Part shown: positions 21,717 to 33,289 of the stretch, in pieces | How positions within the stretch are numbered: position 1 is the first letter of the stretch | Layout of the letters: every line of letters starts with the position of its first letter | From: Effrenium voratum | Lineage: Eukaryota > Sar > Dinophyceae > Suessiales > Symbiodiniaceae | Direction: 5' to 3' | Assembly (NCBI GenBank): GCA_963377175.1 | Contig: CAUJNA010002891.1 | Coordinates: 222,001-286,000, forward strand | DNA length: 64,000 nt | Made by a program: the position numbers and the translations under genes | Notes under the pieces: model-generated | The model's database searches: none | What the model saw: only the letters and a program-made list of their open reading frames with translations | What the model was told of the DNA's origin: nothing

Positions 21717-22055
21717 TCACCCGCTCCTCAAGTGTGAGCCCCATGACTTGTCCAAAAGCCATGCCCTGACCACTGCACCTGTTTGTGCATGCTTTTGCCC
21801 TGCTGGGGCCTGACTTGCTGTCTCCCACTGCTCCTTTGCCTCTGAAGGGGCCGACTTCAAGGCATGCAGGAACTTGCTGCTCAGCTGCTCCAACTCCCTG
21901 TCCTTCCACAATTGGATCTTCTCGTCCAAGGAAATTGTGGCCACCTCATCCCTCACAGAAGCAGCTGGCTTTTTGAGCTTTTTGATGACATTCTTGGGCA
22001 TGCTGGCCAAGTGAAAAGCTTCGAACAGTCCAGTTGAGCCACTAATGAGCTCCAA
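21717..22055 (-). CDS. Transposon ORF fragment, 112 aa
   Basis: The minus-strand ORF reads MELISGSTGLFEAFHLASMP, KNVIKKLKKPAASVRDEVAT and KIQLWKDRELEQLSSKFLHA, ending at a TGA exactly beside the MITE. Helical and charged, it is probably the upstream part of the same protein as the ORF at 20482-21190. Simple removal of the MITE with one 2-bp duplication does not restore one frame, so a splice, another lesion or two separate genes must be assumed. Confidence 0.45.
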   Translation of the reverse strand: MELISGSTGLFEAFHLASMPKNVIKKLKKPAASVRDEVATISLDEKIQLWKDRELEQLSSKFLHALKSAPSEAKEQWETASQAPAGQKHAQTGAVVRAWLLDKSWGSHLRSG

Positions 22056-22079
22056 ATCAGTTCAATTCAAATATGATGT

Positions 22080-22210
22080 GGCATGTTCATTTTCTGAAAT
22101 TTATCTGAATTTTATCTGAATTCCATCTAGTTTTCAGACAAAATACTTGAATTTCAGAAAATTATCTGAAAAGTCGTTGGAATTCAGACAAATTTCAGAC
22201 AAAATTCAGA
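22080..22210. repeat. AAATTCAGA / TCTGAATTT inverted-motif cluster
   Basis: This AT-rich tract has repeated TCTGAATTT on one side and AATTTCAGA or AATTCAGAC on the other, so it can form imperfect hairpins. It lies between ORFs of the transposon and might be regulatory or a transposase-binding region; this is inference. Confidence 0.5.
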
Positions 22211-22316
22211 AACCAAAGCCTGCCACGATCCCCAAAAAAGGCAAAGCCCCACCTCCCACCAGCAGCCGGTCACAGCCAGCGAGTGCCTCTGCAAGCCATC
22301 TTTGCACCTTTGGATT

Positions 22317-22448
22317 GGCATTTCTCAGCCATTGACATGGCATTTGTCAGCCATTGACATGGCATTTTTCAGCCATTGACATGGCATATTTCAGCCATTG
22401 ACATTGCATGTTTCGGCCATTGGCTTGGCATCTTTCAGCCACTTGATC
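22317..22448. repeat. 22-bp minisatellite, six copies
   Basis: Units start at 22317, 22339, 22361, 22383, 22405 and 22427, consensus GGCATTTTTCAGCCATTGACAT, the last two diverged. Isolated copies of GGCATATTTCAGCCATT near 25203 and GGCATCTTTCAGCCA near 22488 show it belongs to the transposon. Confidence 0.9.
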
Positions 22449-22638
22449 CCACCTTCCCACCAGCTCCAATAACCCACCATCCTGAATGGCATCTTTCAGC
22501 CAGCAGACATTTGTTGTTTTACAACTGTGGCATTTGCAGCCACGAGTCCAAGCCACGCTGGCAAAACCCAAGCACAATGCAGGCAAGCAGCTCCTTTTTT
22601 TCAAAAACCCACAGCTGCCACTCTGGCTACAAAAGCTG

Positions 22639-23103
22639 TCACTGCCCAAGGCCCCTCATCAGGAGCAGGTCCACCCTCCACTGCAAGTGCCAGATGGCAT
22701 CTTGCATCCTCTGGATCTGGTAGCTGAGGTCATCCTCCACCCTCCAAGGAACTGCTGGAGCACTGATTGCGGTGGCTGACCATGCCCTGCCACAGTAAAT
22801 GCAGGTTGACCCTTCTGCCAAATTGGTCACCCACACCCAGCTCCTTTTGCTTGGCCCGCATGCAACTGAGTCGCATGTCAGGTACATGGTCTCCTGCAAC
22901 TGGTTTGCCATAGCTGCAGCAGACAGACTCAGACAGGGGTTGTGCAGCTTAGAGCAAAAGGGCTCAGGCCACACACGCACGCACTGCATCACATGGCTGG
23001 ACATGCGAAAATTATTCCAGTCCTTTGTCATCATGTGAATCTGGCTCACTTTTCCACACCGACCCTTGTGTACTGCACAGTGCCTTATATGAAGTGGGCC
23101 CAT
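22639..23103 (-). CDS. Transposon ORF, Cys-containing, 154 aa
   Basis: This minus-strand ORF includes MANQLQETMYLTCDSVACGP, WVWVTNLAEGSTCIYCGRAW and EDDLSYQIQRMQDAIWHLQW. CIYCG with an earlier C-x(5)-C could bind zinc. The upstream portion (CVRVWPEPFCSKLHNPCLSL) is also Cys-rich. The family is unknown. It is in line with the other minus-strand frames and may be an exon of a longer transposon gene. Confidence 0.4.
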   Translation of the reverse strand: MGPLHIRHCAVHKGRCGKVSQIHMMTKDWNNFRMSSHVMQCVRVWPEPFCSKLHNPCLSLSAAAMANQLQETMYLTCDSVACGPSKRSWVWVTNLAEGSTCIYCGRAWSATAISAPAVPWRVEDDLSYQIQRMQDAIWHLQWRVDLLLMRGLGQ

Positions 23104-23189
23104 TTGCTACACAGTCTTAAATGCCTTTCATGGCCTCAACCTGTGGCCTACCCATGCACCACCATGGGCCCACATGCATGGCACTACGA

Positions 23190-23684
23190 TCAGCGCCTTC
23201 CTGCAGCGCTTGCTTCTTCTTCTGAGAAGCCCCTAGGGCCCCTACTCTCAGCCAAGCACTTCACCAGCTCTGCCATCTCCATGTGCTTGGCTTCCAACTC
23301 ATTCCTGAGCAGCTGCTCCTTCTCATACTGCTGGGCCTGCATTTCACTCATCTGCTTCAGGAAGAAGTTCTGCCTGCTAGCCACCAAATCCATGGCTTGA
23401 TTTGTCTCCTCCTTTTGCAGCCTCAGCTCCAATTTGAGCTCTGCGTGCTGCTCCATTTCAGCGTCCTTATGCTCAGCCTGCATGGCCTCCTCTTCATTCT
23501 CTCCTCCAAGCGCAGGCTGCTCAGCCCAGCCCTTCTGAAGATTCCATGCTTTCCATTCTTCAGGAGTCCAACCCCTGCCAGCGCCATCTTCTTGCCGTCC
23601 ATGGCCTTGCCATCCCAGAGCCTTGCCCTCCATGGCCACCGCCTTGCCCAGAAGATTGCCCTCCAGGCCCTCCATGCCCTCCAT
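23190..23684 (-). CDS. Transposon ORF, Glu/Gln coiled coil, 164 aa
   Basis: Minus strand. The N-terminal part has Gly/Trp repeats (KALGWQGHGRQEDGAGRGWT). It is followed by a strong heptad-like helix: EEAMQAEHKDAEMEQHAELK, LELRLQKEETNQAMDLVASR and QMSEMQAQQYEKEQLLRNEL. It is probably an oligomerising coiled coil with no enzyme motif. The neighbouring frame upstream (MSFPEWMDEQGSLPVVINHI from 23757) may supply the real start. Confidence 0.5.
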   Translation of the reverse strand: MEGMEGLEGNLLGKAVAMEGKALGWQGHGRQEDGAGRGWTPEEWKAWNLQKGWAEQPALGGENEEEAMQAEHKDAEMEQHAELKLELRLQKEETNQAMDLVASRQNFFLKQMSEMQAQQYEKEQLLRNELEAKHMEMAELVKCLAESRGPRGFSEEEASAAGRR

Positions 23685-23790
23685 GGCTTTCTGGATAAAT
23701 GTGGTTGATCACCACAGGCAGGGAGCCCTGCTCATCCATCCACTCTGGAAAACTCATGTAGCCTCACCAAGCTGCTGATCATGCAGAAAA

Positions 23791-24100
23791 ATGCACAGAC
23801 ATGCCAAGAGTGCTCCCATCCACAGTTGCTTTAACAAAAATGACAAGCTAGCTGTTGTGCTCTATGGCTGCCTTAAATCGTTTCTTTGCACATTGGAAAA
23901 AATGGCCACACAGGTTCAAGCAACCATCTGTTCAAGCCAAGGGGCTGCTGGCATCATCCTCACTGTAGGCCCCTCTGAGGACAGTCCTCAGCTTCCTGGC
24001 ACCTTTGCCATGGTTCATGCCATAGGGCTGGGGGTAGTAGCCATGCACCCAGCATGAAAGGTGCATTGCGCCCCAAAATGCTGCCCTGCAGGCACTATGT
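23791..24100. other. Transposon interior between ORFs
   Basis: About 300 bp without a convincing minus-strand frame lies between the 164-aa and 307-aa ORFs. It may be an intron or spacer. Confidence 0.3.
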
Positions 24101-24102
24101 TG

Positions 24103-25026
24103 CTATGCAAGCAAAGCGTCTCTCAGGGACACTGCCGTCCCCTGGTCAAGCTTGCCCATCTCCTCCATGGTGGATTTGATCTTGTTCATGATCTTGAAGT
24201 GGGACTTGCTCTGCTTCTCATTGATGCAAACCAAGTGTTTCTTTTTGCCACCCTCCAAAACTTGTAGGTATGTCCTGCCTTTGGCTTTGGTCAGGTAGAT
24301 CTTGGAGCAGCCTTCTCCCTCAGCAGCAGGTTCCGTGGAAGAATGGCCTGAACTGCCTTCTGAGCATGCTTCCTCAATGGCAAGAGCCTTGGCCTTAGCC
24401 TTTGCCATCTTCTTCTTGTTTGCTGCCTTCTTGGCAGGCACAGGGCTGCAAGCCAGTGCTTCAAAGTCAAGGCCCACATCAGACTCAGCCATGCTCTCTG
24501 TGCCAAGAGTGCTGGTGCTTGTCCCTTTGTAGGGTAAGTCTTGCACCAGCCTTGCAAGCTGCTCTAACTGCTCCTTTTCTTTCTCTGTCAGGCTGCTCTG
24601 GGCTTGCCTCATCCTCACCTTGCTGTTCTTGACCCTTCTGAGGTGGGCCATCACAACCAGGATCCTGCTTGCCACCCACCCTGCCCATCTGTCCAAGGAC
24701 ATGCCCCTGTCTGACAAAACTGGGAATTGGTTGCTGCATTCTTTCACAGCCTCTTTGAGATCTGTGTAATTGAGCAGGCCACTCTTGCTGACAGCCAGCA
24801 AAGACATGATCAATGCCTCCAATGCCAGCAAGCCAGCACCTTTGACAGCATTGTTCAACAGCACCCCCTTGTAGCAGCCAAAGCTGAAAGCTTTGGAGGT
24901 GCCTTCTTTCTTGGTGTGCTCTATGAGGTTGTTGACCAGCAAGGCTTTGCTGCAAGTTGGTGTGGGCAACCTCTTCACCGTATGCTTTTTCACATGGTGC
25001 TTCTGGCTGACACCCAACTTCCCCAT
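24103..25026 (-). CDS. First transposon ORF, 307 aa
   Basis: This is the promoter-proximal ORF of the minus-strand series, starting about 400 bp inside the right end: MGKLGVSQKHHVKKHTVKRL, KGAGLLALEALIMSLLAVSK, SDRGMSLDRWAGWVASRILV. It then has a Lys/Ala-rich basic block (KKAANKKKMAKAKAKALAIE) and a C-terminal EGCSKIYLTKAKGRTYLQVL, HLVCINEKQSKSHFKIMNKI. The basic N-terminus and Lys-rich linker suggest nucleic-acid binding or nuclear localisation. No named domain is recognised. Confidence 0.55.
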   Translation of the reverse strand: MGKLGVSQKHHVKKHTVKRLPTPTCSKALLVNNLIEHTKKEGTSKAFSFGCYKGVLLNNAVKGAGLLALEALIMSLLAVSKSGLLNYTDLKEAVKECSNQFPVLSDRGMSLDRWAGWVASRILVVMAHLRRVKNSKVRMRQAQSSLTEKEKEQLEQLARLVQDLPYKGTSTSTLGTESMAESDVGLDFEALACSPVPAKKAANKKKMAKAKAKALAIEEACSEGSSGHSSTEPAAEGEGCSKIYLTKAKGRTYLQVLEGGKKKHLVCINEKQSKSHFKIMNKIKSTMEEMGKLDQGTAVSLRDALLA

Positions 25027-25429
25027 GGCGGGATTGCAGGCAACTACCTATAGGCAGGCTTGATCCTGAAACAAATGATTCCCCCATGCAAGCCAACACA
25101 TGCCAAAAGCATATGATGTTCTTTCTGAGCACACGGGCTGGAATGCTTTGCTGGGATGCATATCACAGCCTCTCAAACTCATTTCACTACGATCCTGAGC
25201 ATGGCATATTTCAGCCATTTTGGCCCTGTGCATACTCATCAATTTCAATATTGCCAAAAGTAATTTTTCAAGCGCGGGCTTTGAATATTCTATGAAGTCC
25301 GAGATTGAAATCATCACAATTCAGTATCACAATCATGGAAAATTAGCCTTAAACCAAGATTTCAAGCGCACCATGAAAAATGCAGAAAACCAAGCGCAAG
25401 AATGGTTTTTTTCAATCTCAGAGGGTTTG

Positions 25430-25632
<203 letters not shown>

Positions 25633-25908
25633 CGTGAGTGCATATGCTCAACATGGCTTTGTCGCACACACACATACATATAGAGCTCAACTTTGGAATT
25701 TTCCGTGCAGAATGTGAGGGGCTGCCTCCTAAGAGTTGTGTTCTGAAAGGGGGGCGCGCCTTAGGTTGGGTGCGCACATTTTGTAGTAAACGTTATTGTT
25801 TGCATTTTGTAGAGGCTACATGTCTCTTGTTTTCTTTGTGGTCCATGTTGAGGGGTCGTGATTGCGTAGATCAGTTTTAGAAGCCAGGTTTGGCAACTTT
25901 GGCATTTC

Positions 25909-26364
25909 ACGAACGCTAGCTTTAGGTAGCTGAAGTTACTCCTTGCGCAAGCAAGGTGAGGGGCTAAAATGCCGAAAGAGTGATATATTTTCTCAACTCT
26001 TTGGGCCGAGAAGATTGACCCCCCTGGAATCCCCCCTGGTCCAACCCCCATTTTTGTCTCCCGGCAAGCGTGACTTGGACCCAGAAACACATTTCCAGGG
26101 CATCCGGTCTGCATATCCGAATGCTTCCTCAGTTTTCTCAAAAAAGCACCTTGCAGGAAGCCGTGCGCAAGCAACAATTGAGGGGTTCTTTAAGACGGTT
26201 TGATACACCTCTCATTAAATTCATTTTTCACAATTTGCCGGGCCACCATGTGAGTTTGCGTGTAGCCTCCTGAGGACTCTTACGGCGCCTCTTATGGTGC
26301 GCAAGCTAACTATGGATTCTATTCTGTTTCTGACCCGTCCCATACAACAGTTGCTAGCTTTCGT
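25909..26364. mobile_element. MITE-like element, copy 2
   Basis: It begins ACGAACGCTAGCTTTAGGTA and ends TTGCTAGCTTTCGT, the same terminal inverted repeat as copy 1 with one mismatch. Aligned interior blocks include CTCCTTGCGCAAGCAAGGTG, AATGCCGAAAGA, CCTGGTCCAACCCCC, CCTCAGTTTTCTC, CTTTAAGACGG and GTGAGTTTGCGTGTAGCCTC. It is about 70 bp shorter than copy 1 and clearly diverged. No coding capacity. Confidence 0.8.
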
Positions 26365-27545
26365 TGGTTGAAGCAGTTGGCTTCTTTTATGGTGCTTCCG
26401 TATATAGACAATCAGCCAGGAATGACGGGGTTGCGGCTCATGGATTTGTTTGGATGTCTTTAGCAACAACATTTCCCCCTATAGAGTGGGTGTCCACTCC
26501 ATTTGGAACGCTGGTAGGATTGAGAGCCAACTCGCCCACTACAAAATGACACTTGGATCCGGGCGTGGCCGCCATGACATAGATCGCTAGCTTAAGTGCC
26601 ACTTGGTAACAACGATCCTAAACAAACTCTTTATAGTGTAGAATGGCTGATCCACCCCCACCCCCAAAAGTCACACGGGGATTACACATGTAGACGTATG
26701 TAGTATTTTTCATGAATGCTGTTCAATCAACGATGGTCCACAACCATCCATGTCTCTTGGCACCCCCGGAACCCACCCAGCCGGCAAATCCCTTTCCAGG
26801 AGGGGCCAGTCACGGTGCCCTGGGCTGCAGCCTTCCGCGACGGGGTGCCCTGCACTGCGCCAAGATGGGCGTCTTGGGATGAAAATCAAGACACCAACGA
26901 AGCTGGTCCACCATGTCCACGCGAGCACAGATTGTCCATCCGATTGTCCATCAAAAGGGTCAAGTTTCCTAGCGAAGGCACGCAAAAGCCGAGGCAGCGC
27001 AGGATTTCGCCCGTGAACGATATCATTTTAGATTTCAGCTGCGTAGGGATTGTTTTATGACGATTTCGTTCAGTTTTCAAGGTTTGGTCGGATATTTTGG
27101 GACAAACTCATCATTGGATGCCTGCCTTACAAAATAATACACTCGTTTGCTTCAGCAGGTGCTGGCACGCCCATTGCACAAGAGTTTGTTTTTGTTCCTG
27201 TACTTGTACGGAAGCCAGCTGACACCACTTTTCTCTCATTGTAGACGCAACTGCCGTTTCACAGGCCCTTTAAAACGAGTTTCCTGGGTGACGTCTCTTA
27301 GGCATTCGTTGCAGCCCCTCTTCGGGCAAACCCCACCCACCCACACCCACCCACCCACCCACCCACCCACCCACCCACCCACCCACCCACCCACCCACCC
27401 ACCCACCCACCCACCCACCCACCAATAGGTTGCATATTTTAAAGCTGATGCAGACTTCAAGCTGGGGAATGACCTTGTTGACCGAATCTCGTGGGTTGCT
27501 TCATTACTTGACATGTTTTCGGACCTTTTTTCCCATGGCTGGGAC
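26365..27545. other. Intergenic or intronic
   Basis: No supported exon. 26750-26990 is GC-richer (FRDGVPCTAPRWASWDENQD in one frame) but not convincing. It contains the (CCCA)n tract listed separately. Confidence 0.25.
27331..27424. repeat. (CCCA)n microsatellite
   Basis: This is about 23 near-perfect copies of CCCA, interrupted only near its left end (CCCACACCCACC). Confidence 0.95.
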
Positions 27546-27563
27546 CTACGGGATAGCTCGGAG

Positions 27564-27669
27564 GTGTGGGTCGAGAAGCTGCTGGAACCCTTCGCTTGCC
27601 AAGCGGAGTTCGTGGTGCACCTCGCCTCGCTCTGCGCGGCGCCGCGCCTGGCGCCGCGCACCCGCGAAC
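27564..27669 (+). CDS. Putative exon, unidentified
   Basis: After AGCTCGGAG the frame reads VWVEKLLEPFACQAEFVVHL then ASLCAAPRLAPRTRE. Third-position GC is very high and the island is sharply bounded. It is helical with no family identity. It could be an upstream exon of the SecA gene or of a separate gene. Confidence 0.4.
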
Positions 27670-27689
27670 CGGAAAAGACCATCAGCTGC

Positions 27690-29665
27690 CTCAAGGAGCC
27701 ATGAGTCAATGAGAGCGAGCCGCCCCGAATGGAAGTGAGAAGATGCAGAGGGCAACTGTTCTGTTTTGTCAAGATGTAGTTTTACAAAGCAACGAATGAT
27801 CTCGCACTTGGCTCTCGGCCCTTGGCAGGTTTGCCTTTGCTGACTAGCTCCGAATCGTGTCAGTCGGACACAGCCCAGCGAGGCATGCGCAGGTCTCGGG
27901 AAGCGAAGCGCAAAGAATCTCAAACAATGGCTGTGTCCATGTAATTCTCCTTCTCAACACCCATACCACCCCCCATTGTCAATTAATTGCTTGGTTGCTA
28001 AATGAGGGCACCCCCAAAAAAGGTACACCCTCATCGGGAAAGCTGGACGGAACCTCCAAAGCCTTTATTCAATTCCCAAATGGCACCTATGTCAGAGTTG
28101 TTTTGGTGATTCCATCGGGTTTCCCTCAAGGGGTTTGGTTTTGGGGCGCGTGGATTGCTTGCGCTTCATATGCTTGACGAAAGAGCAGCGTGGATTGCTA
28201 TGGTTGCAGAGGTCGTAGTTTTTGGGCTTGGGGTTCTTGCACTTTAGGGCTTGAGCTTGCTTTGAGCGAGGCATGTAATTAAGCATTGAACACCTTGGGC
28301 AGGCACATACATGTCAACGGAATGTTTCAACATGGAACATGAATGGTTGAACCAGTGGGCAACTCTGCAAATCAGATCAGCCTTTCTCATTGAACCGTGC
28401 AAGTTGACTCCAATGATCACGAAAGCCGGCAATTTGGGGCTTGAGTGCTTGCGGCTTCGTAACATATGTTTTTCAGCCGGTCGCAGCCGCCGGCAGGCGG
28501 CCTACACGGGCAGGTGAGAAATTCACGCCCCCCCCCCCCAATGGCTGGCTTTGCCATGTTCTTTGGCTTTCTTCTGAGATTTTCCCAAGCGCCACGACCT
28601 CAGAAGTGAATTGCCGCACATATCCACTGTTGTTCCTCCGGCCGCTTCCAAGATCCAGAAAATGCAAGTTGCAGGAATCAATATGGCACAGATTCGTCTC
28701 ACTGCGCGGGCCAAATTGGTCGGCCGCGTGCCATGTGGAGAGCAGATGAAAAGAAGCGACAAGCCTACAGTTATTCGGTACGATGCTATCACATGTTGGG
28801 AAAGGGCATAAGACTTGTGCAAAGCTTCCTCTGGGATTCTACTCGACAAATGAGCATGTTTCAGGTGGTGTTTGGGGCGGATGAATTGCTCGCAAGATTC
28901 ATCCTGGTGTTTCCTGAGAAGCGGACGTACTGTTTTGCAAGCGGGCTTTGGCTTAGGATAGCCGAGTTGGGAGGGTTTACCGTTCGGCACAGCTAGAAAT
29001 TGCAGGAACCACTGTGCTGAGCAGGGAGTGTTCAGAGGGCTATTCATGCGCTGGAAACACACCTATCAGGACAATTCTGTGTTTCCAGTCTCAACCCTTG
29101 TTGAAACTTAGCCACGGCCAATGGCGCCGCATTCACAGGTCGAAGTCTAAAAGCATGAATTGACGTGAATAACATGAGGCTAGTGTGAGGGCCATGCCCG
29201 TGGTGAATCCTTTGACGAAGTCGTCATAGGGATACGACTCAGCGGAAAGACGCGGCAGGCTGCGACCCAACACCTGGCGCAGCATGTGGACAGAGTGGCT
29301 TTGCTGCACTTTCACACCAGACCATGGAGCCCTCGAGGCATTTCCGGATACCCTGCCTGATGGCCTTAGGTTGGCTGAGGTTTGTCCTATTGTTCTTTTT
29401 GGGGCTGGCCATTTGATCTCAGTGAGCATGCATAATATGAGTCTGGAGCGCTACGGGTGTTCCAGCTTTTTGGCAATTCCGTCGAAACCTGCAACAATAT
29501 CTATATCTTCGAATGTGCATCATATATACTTCAACGTATAAATATATTTATGTAGATATAGATATAGAGATGTGTGTGTTTATTTAGATATATACATGCA
29601 CACCCAGACCTGCCCATGCAGACACGTGCTTGCAAGGCCTCCTCCTGTTGGGGCGTGTCGGGTTT
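27690..29665. other. Mostly intronic or intergenic
   Basis: Two tiny exon-like islands: 28470-28513 (CCGGTCGCAGCCGCCGGCAG..., ending at a GTGAGA donor) and 28610-28670 (LPHISTVVPPAASKIQ). Poly-C at 28527-28540. At 29200-29285 a minus-strand island reads RQVLGRSLPRLSAESYPYDD. 29500-29600 is an AT-rich simple repeat (ATATAGATATAG). None can be assigned. Confidence 0.25.
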
Positions 29666-29669
29666 TCAG

Positions 29670-29738
29670 GGTGGATCTTGAGGATCGCCTGCAGAAGTGG
29701 GACTACGACCTGCACTATGACCTCGACCCACGTGGCTG
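29670..29738 (+). CDS. Putative exon, unidentified
   Basis: After TTTTCAG the frame reads VDLEDRLQKWDYDLHYDLDP then RG and TGA. It is GC-rich and acidic. The TGA may be a genuine stop or may lie just inside an intron with a GC donor (CGTG|GCTGAG), as is usual in this window. Confidence 0.35.
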
Positions 29739-29739
29739 A

Positions 29740-32700
29740 GGAGCCAGGGCTGTGCTTCCACTTTGGTTGGATTGGAGTTCGTTAGATATGAATTAATTAT
29801 TGCAGGGCAATATACGGACCCACATGGATGGTTGCGCATAATACTTTAGGTCAGGCCTGGTCGTTTTCCATGTCAGCCTCAATGCCTACAGAACTCCACC
29901 TCGCCAGGTGGGTGAGATGCACGCAAAGCTGTAGTAAATGATGGCATGCTTGCCAGGTTTTCCACAAATTGGACCACAAGTGACCGATGTAACACTGGTG
30001 AACAGCCAAAGACATGTTTTTCAATCCTTAGTTCAGTTTTTGTCCTTCTCAAGGTCCCGGTCCACGGAGCAGGTGCTCACTTGAGTAGAAATGGTTGACT
30101 GGGAGAGGGGGGATTTCGACACCTGCTGCGGTTTGAAACCTAGTAGGATGGATTGGGCAAGCCTGCCCCCCTCCCCCGAAGAAAATCTGACAGTCACACT
30201 CTCATGGCATGTAGTTTTGCCATATTTGCGACGACCCAGTTTTTCCAACCAGTTGTTTGTTGACCTGCATCTTTGATTACCTCATTGTGGCTTATGGGTC
30301 CCAACAGTAGGCTGGGGGTCAACCAAAATAGGGTCCCCCACAGCGCGTGGTGCTGGGCGCTTCCCAGAGCCACGCAGGTTGCAACCAGTATCACGAATGC
30401 ACGGCGCTGGGCAGCGGCTCCTGCCACCCCCCCCCCCTTTTTTGGTTGCCATGCTAATTAGAATGGGTTCCCCTTTTGTTGCCATGCCCCCTTTTTGTTG
30501 CCACCCCCTCTCCCTATCAGAATGAGTTTCCTTTTGGTGGAGTGGTGTTTAATGGCACAAAGGAGCCCAGGACATGACAGGGGTGCGCAGCGGTCCTGAC
30601 TAGTTCGACGTGGCAGATTGAAATCTGGCTCAGTTGAGTTGCCAGCGCAAGTCGTGCACGTCCTGCGACAAATTTAAGATTTGGAGTGGACAGTCAATGA
30701 ATCAGCGAGAGTGCGCGACAAATGACGGCTGACGGGTCTTAGGCGCAAGGCGGTTAAAGCTTGAAGAGAGTGCAACTGTCAGAAACAGGCAAGATAATGC
30801 TATGACGCAGCATGTGTCCGGAAATCTGCTTGCCTGGGGGGCCCAGGGGGGGGGGGGCAGCCTTAGCTTGTAAGGAGATGCGTACGCCGCAACGCCTGAC
30901 AAGGGATACAGCTGGTAATTAGCGAGGCACATGGTGGAGGTGCTTTGTACAAGGGTGAGTTGCGGCCTCGATCCCTGATGAATGTTCCTTTCAGACTGGG
31001 CCTGCTCAGGATCCTATCTTGGTTTACGGGTGAGTTGCTGATTGGAAACGGGATTTGCGCACATGTTTCAGTGAGAGTTAGGCCGGTTGCTTTGGCTGGT
31101 CGTGGTCCCGGAGCCCAAAGGACCGTTTATGTATTCCGTTGCGGTTCAGAGTTCCATGTTTTCGCCGCTTTGACTGCTCCGTCAACACTATGAAGGCCCT
31201 GCCATGCTAGGTGTGCACCTACCGCTCGCCCAAGAAGGGAAAAGGTGGAGAGGCTTTGCCCAATGCTCTGGACCGGGGTGAGTGGGCGAGGGTCATTGGA
31301 TGTTGGAAGCACGCAAGCTGTATACGTAAGCATGCGACTGGGCAAGTTGTTGTGTGATTAGTCTTATTCATCATTGCATTGACATGAAGCCTGTGTGGAG
31401 AGGAATCAGCTTGTGGGAAGAGAATCTGTTGGGCAATGTTGGACCTTGTTTATTGTGGGCCCCCGCGAACTCAAACAATCAAAACAGTGCTCGGGGATCC
31501 TGAATACGGATCTGGCAAGGAGCTTAGATGACTTAAGTATTGCTTTGGTATTGCCACTACTTAGTTTAGTATTGCCAGCACTTCCTTTTCGATTGCCACT
31601 ACTTAAATCAAAGCAGGAATTATTGGACTCAGGTCTCGGCCTGGTTCCTACTAAGCATTTAGATTTGGAGCCCCTTGTAAAAGCAAGAGGCTAAGATCTG
31701 ACCTGGGGATTCCTATCTCACCCACCTCTAAGATGTTTTCTGGATCTTTTTGGACCAGGATCTTTTTGGGTTCATAAGTCATGGTACCGAAACAGTGGGG
31801 GGGGGTCGTGTTTAAGCCGGGGAAACTTGACATAACTCAGACTACCGATATTAAACGGAAGAGTGTTGATGTACTGTGTTGCTTGGGTGTTCTTTATGTA
31901 AATCTACACGAGTGTATAGTGCTTTCACGCCCAGCAGCATGGTTGGTGCTTGCAACTGCTGTTTCTCCAATCACCCTGCCAGTTGACGCGTATTTTGGCT
32001 TGAACGCTCTCAAAGCAGCCTCCGTGTGAAATGCCGACGCAGGAGCTCAAGGTGTCCAAGACCGTCACCATGCAGTGACTTTCACATAACTAGCTGTCTT
32101 GTTTGCTGCTCGTTTTGGGGGTGACTTCGAAGCAAAACCAAAGGGAACTGATTCTTTCAGGAATTGGCTGTCGTCATCGGTGCTTCGCTGGCATTGTCAA
32201 CCCGCTAGCTCCCCCCAGGAACCAGCAATGGCAACTTAGCAGAATACAACTCCCCATCAACCCACAGCTTGTTGTGTTGTGCGGCTGGCTTATTTTGACC
32301 TATCCAAGCCATTTCTGGAATTTCCGTAGGACAGAAGGCGCATGTCATGTCTCTTTGGTCAACACGGGCTATGGCTGCTTCTGTCAGAAACGGACATGTG
32401 GTCAGCTTAGGATCCTGAACGAGCGTGGAATCCGACCCCCTCCAGATTGGAAGCGCACAGATCTCTGAGGCTGTCACTGCGTGTTCTGTGCTTGACTGTG
32501 TTTGCTTTGCCGCGTTTTGGTTCGACCTTTCACTCTGCACCTCTAAGATGACTAACCAGTTAACAATAGACGTTTGTTTGGGACTGGGTCAAAGACCAAC
32601 CCAGCCTGTTTGTTTGGTTGCAGTACTTAAATTACATTAGGGATATCACCTTTCCTGTGATGGCAGTGACTGATTTGGCCCAGTTGTGCAAAGTTGTCTC

Positions 32701-33200
32701 TCCAAGTCGAGCACCAAACAAACATCAGCCGAGCTTTAGACGCTAAGCTTGAGCTGCATATCAGTGCAGTTTCACACTGCGCGTGGTTGACGCAAGCTTT
32801 GCTGGCTAAGAGGATAAAGATGCGCCGCTTGGAGCTCTGCAATCGTTTCAGCGAACATGGTCGCTCGCTTCAGGTTGCAAGTCAGCCAGCCACATCCAGC
32901 TAACCGCGCAACCCAGAATAATTGCGGTGAAGAATATTGTGCCCTTGCTCCCCTATACTTGCAATATGTCGAGCACTTGCGGCGGATGCTTTCTGCACCA
33001 AGTGGTGTGGTCAGCTGCATGTGAGCATTGCAAGCATTGTGCGAAAGAAGTCGTCGGGAAGTGGATGGGCCCCATGAAAAGTCAGCTGGGTACTAAACCC
33101 TGGTGAAGCTATGTGTTGCTTCCTTTTGATTCAGGCCAATTTAGGGAACAGAGTGCGCAGTGTGGGCGCGTGAGACGGACGGCGGACTCGAGTGACTAGG
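29740..33200. other. Long stretch without recognised gene
   Basis: No exon can be supported. Notable content: C-run 30427-30438, G-run 30845-30858, and degenerate TTAGTATTGCCA motifs at about 31530-31600 (TTTAGTATTGCCAGCACTTCC). Several short open frames lack coding composition. Confidence 0.3.
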
Positions 33201-33204
33201 TCAA

Positions 33205-33286
33205 GGCCTTTGGCTTGGAGGTCCGGGACCTGGCTCCAGAGCCCGCGCCCAAGACGAGAAGGAAGCTGCGCAGGGGTCGCTTGGTT
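33205..33286 (+). CDS. Putative exon, basic segment
   Basis: This GC-rich island in frame reads KAFGLEVRDLAPEPAPKTRR then KLRRGRL. The basic, proline-containing segment could be a linker or targeting region. No family. It lies 2 kb upstream of the first identified SecA exon on the same strand. Confidence 0.3.
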
Positions 33287-33289
33287 CAC

